From assembly GCA_036732565.1 (NCBI GenBank), contig DAINCF010000173.1:1-13229 (forward strand): a DNA stretch of 13,229 bases, in the 5' to 3' direction. The notes under the pieces are model-generated. The model was not told the origin of the DNA and did not search any database. It worked only from the letters and a program-made list of their open reading frames with translations. Positions 12,771-13,229 of this stretch are shown piece by piece. This stretch comes from JAIVJN01 sp036732565. GTDB lineage: Bacteria; Acidobacteriota; Vicinamibacteria; Vicinamibacterales; UBA2999. The number at the start of each line of letters is the position of its first letter. Position 1 is the stretch's first letter. The translations under genes were made by a program, and so were the position numbers.

Positions 12771-13229
12771 GCGCCTCGGCCTCGTGGTGATGCTGGTCCT
12801 CCTGGCCACGGGATCGGCACAGGCCCACGACGATCAGAACGCTCAGAGCGATCTCACCGGCTCGCAGTTCGCCGGCCTCGTGTCTGCCGAAGGCTCGCTG
12901 TCGACGGGAAACGTCCGCCGCTCCCTCCTGACGGCGCGGAGTGAGGCCACCTGGACCGGAGCTCTCCTCGGCGTGGCCTTCGAGCCCTCGTTCGTGTACG
13001 GCGAACAGAGCGGCAGCGTGCGGGAGCGCGAGATCCGCGGCCGCGCCTTCGTCTATCTGTACCCTCGCGAACGGTGGTTCGCCTTCGCGCTCGGCGTCGT
13101 CGAGAGCAGTCGCCAGCGCCGGCTCGACGTCCGCGACCAGGTTGGCGTCGGCGTGGGGCGACGGCTGGTGCACACGGCACGCCACCGCGTACGTGGCACC
13201 GTCGCGGTCCTTCACGAGCGGTCGCGGTT
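12745..13229 (+). CDS. DUF481-type outer-membrane protein (3' partial)
   Basis: The frame is open to the right edge (161 codons seen). GTG 12745 begins a good signal peptide: basic MRNRCSVAERLG, then LVVMLVLLATGSAQA. ATG 12790 would lose its basic part, and GTG 12715 is also in frame. The mature part has EGSLSTGNVRRSLL, alternating strands, YLYPRERWFAFALGVVESSRQRRLDVRDQVGVGVGRRLV and more beta-type sequence, which is the DUF481 (PF04338, YdiY-like) pattern: a wet residue before each strand, RW-F-F, R-D followed by G-x-G-x-G. These are small beta-barrels of unclear function. It overlaps the APCDD1-like gene by 26 bp in another frame, so translation is probably coupled. Family membership is likely, not certain. 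Confidence 0.7.
   Translation, partial: MRNRCSVAERLGLVVMLVLLATGSAQAHDDQNAQSDLTGSQFAGLVSAEGSLSTGNVRRSLLTARSEATWTGALLGVAFEPSFVYGEQSGSVREREIRGRAFVYLYPRERWFAFALGVVESSRQRRLDVRDQVGVGVGRRLVHTARHRVRGTVAVLHERSR

Noticed and set aside
1..13229. tRNA, rRNA, CRISPR array, insertion sequence or prophage
   Set aside because: I saw no cloverleaf, no rRNA-like block, no regularly spaced repeats and no transposase or integrase motifs on either strand.

Overview
The window is GC-rich, densely packed bacterial chromosome. Most genes abut or overlap, and long antisense frames appear throughout, as expected at high GC. The gene content fits a free-living, envelope-rich Gram-negative bacterium: a TonB-dependent receptor, a tripartite tricarboxylate transporter with an exported binding protein, several probable lipoproteins and a DUF481 outer-membrane protein. 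The style resembles soil Acidobacteriota, but nothing in the window fixes the phylum, so that is inference. I found no rRNA, tRNA, CRISPR array, transposase or integrase, and no gene-free stretch over 300 bases.

Layout. (1) 1-293: the 3' end of a DUF2269-type membrane protein runs without a spacer into a TonB-dependent siderophore receptor that has lost its signal peptide and plug (to 1531). Two GC palindromes flank the apparent junction. (2) 1534-2835: a PepSY-associated membrane protein, probably a ferric-siderophore reductase, directly follows the receptor. (3) 2714-5613, minus strand: a two-gene tripartite tricarboxylate transporter operon in which the TctC binding protein is fused to TctB, followed by TctA with an ATGA overlap. 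The tctA 3' end overlaps the PepSY gene by 122 bp. (4) 5709-8006, plus: a penicillin-acylase-family Ntn-hydrolase with a lipoprotein signal. (5) 8013-10395, minus: a nucleotide-sugar pair, an SDR epimerase and then a UDP-HexNAc 6-dehydrogenase, for uronic-acid-type sugars of a surface polysaccharide. (6) 10440-10907, plus: tadA, the tRNA adenosine deaminase. (7) 10867-11235, minus: an HxlR-family regulator. (8) From 11370, plus: a compact set of three exported proteins, a cyclase-family lipoprotein, a six-cysteine APCDD1-like protein and a DUF481 protein cut by the window edge.

How the genes work together. The receptor remnant and PepSY protein look like a damaged ferric-siderophore uptake and reduction unit. 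The Tct genes form a carboxylate importer with an unusual subunit fusion. The dehydrogenase and epimerase make an activated sugar acid. The HxlR gene is divergent from the exported trio, with a candidate operator between them, so it may control both itself and the trio.

The points most worth following up are the TctC-TctB fusion, which appears to replace the first TctB membrane helix; the bacterial APCDD1-like protein in an exported operon; the HxlR intergenic TGTnACA palindrome; and the receptor/DUF2269 junction, which is either a real deletion or an assembly join.
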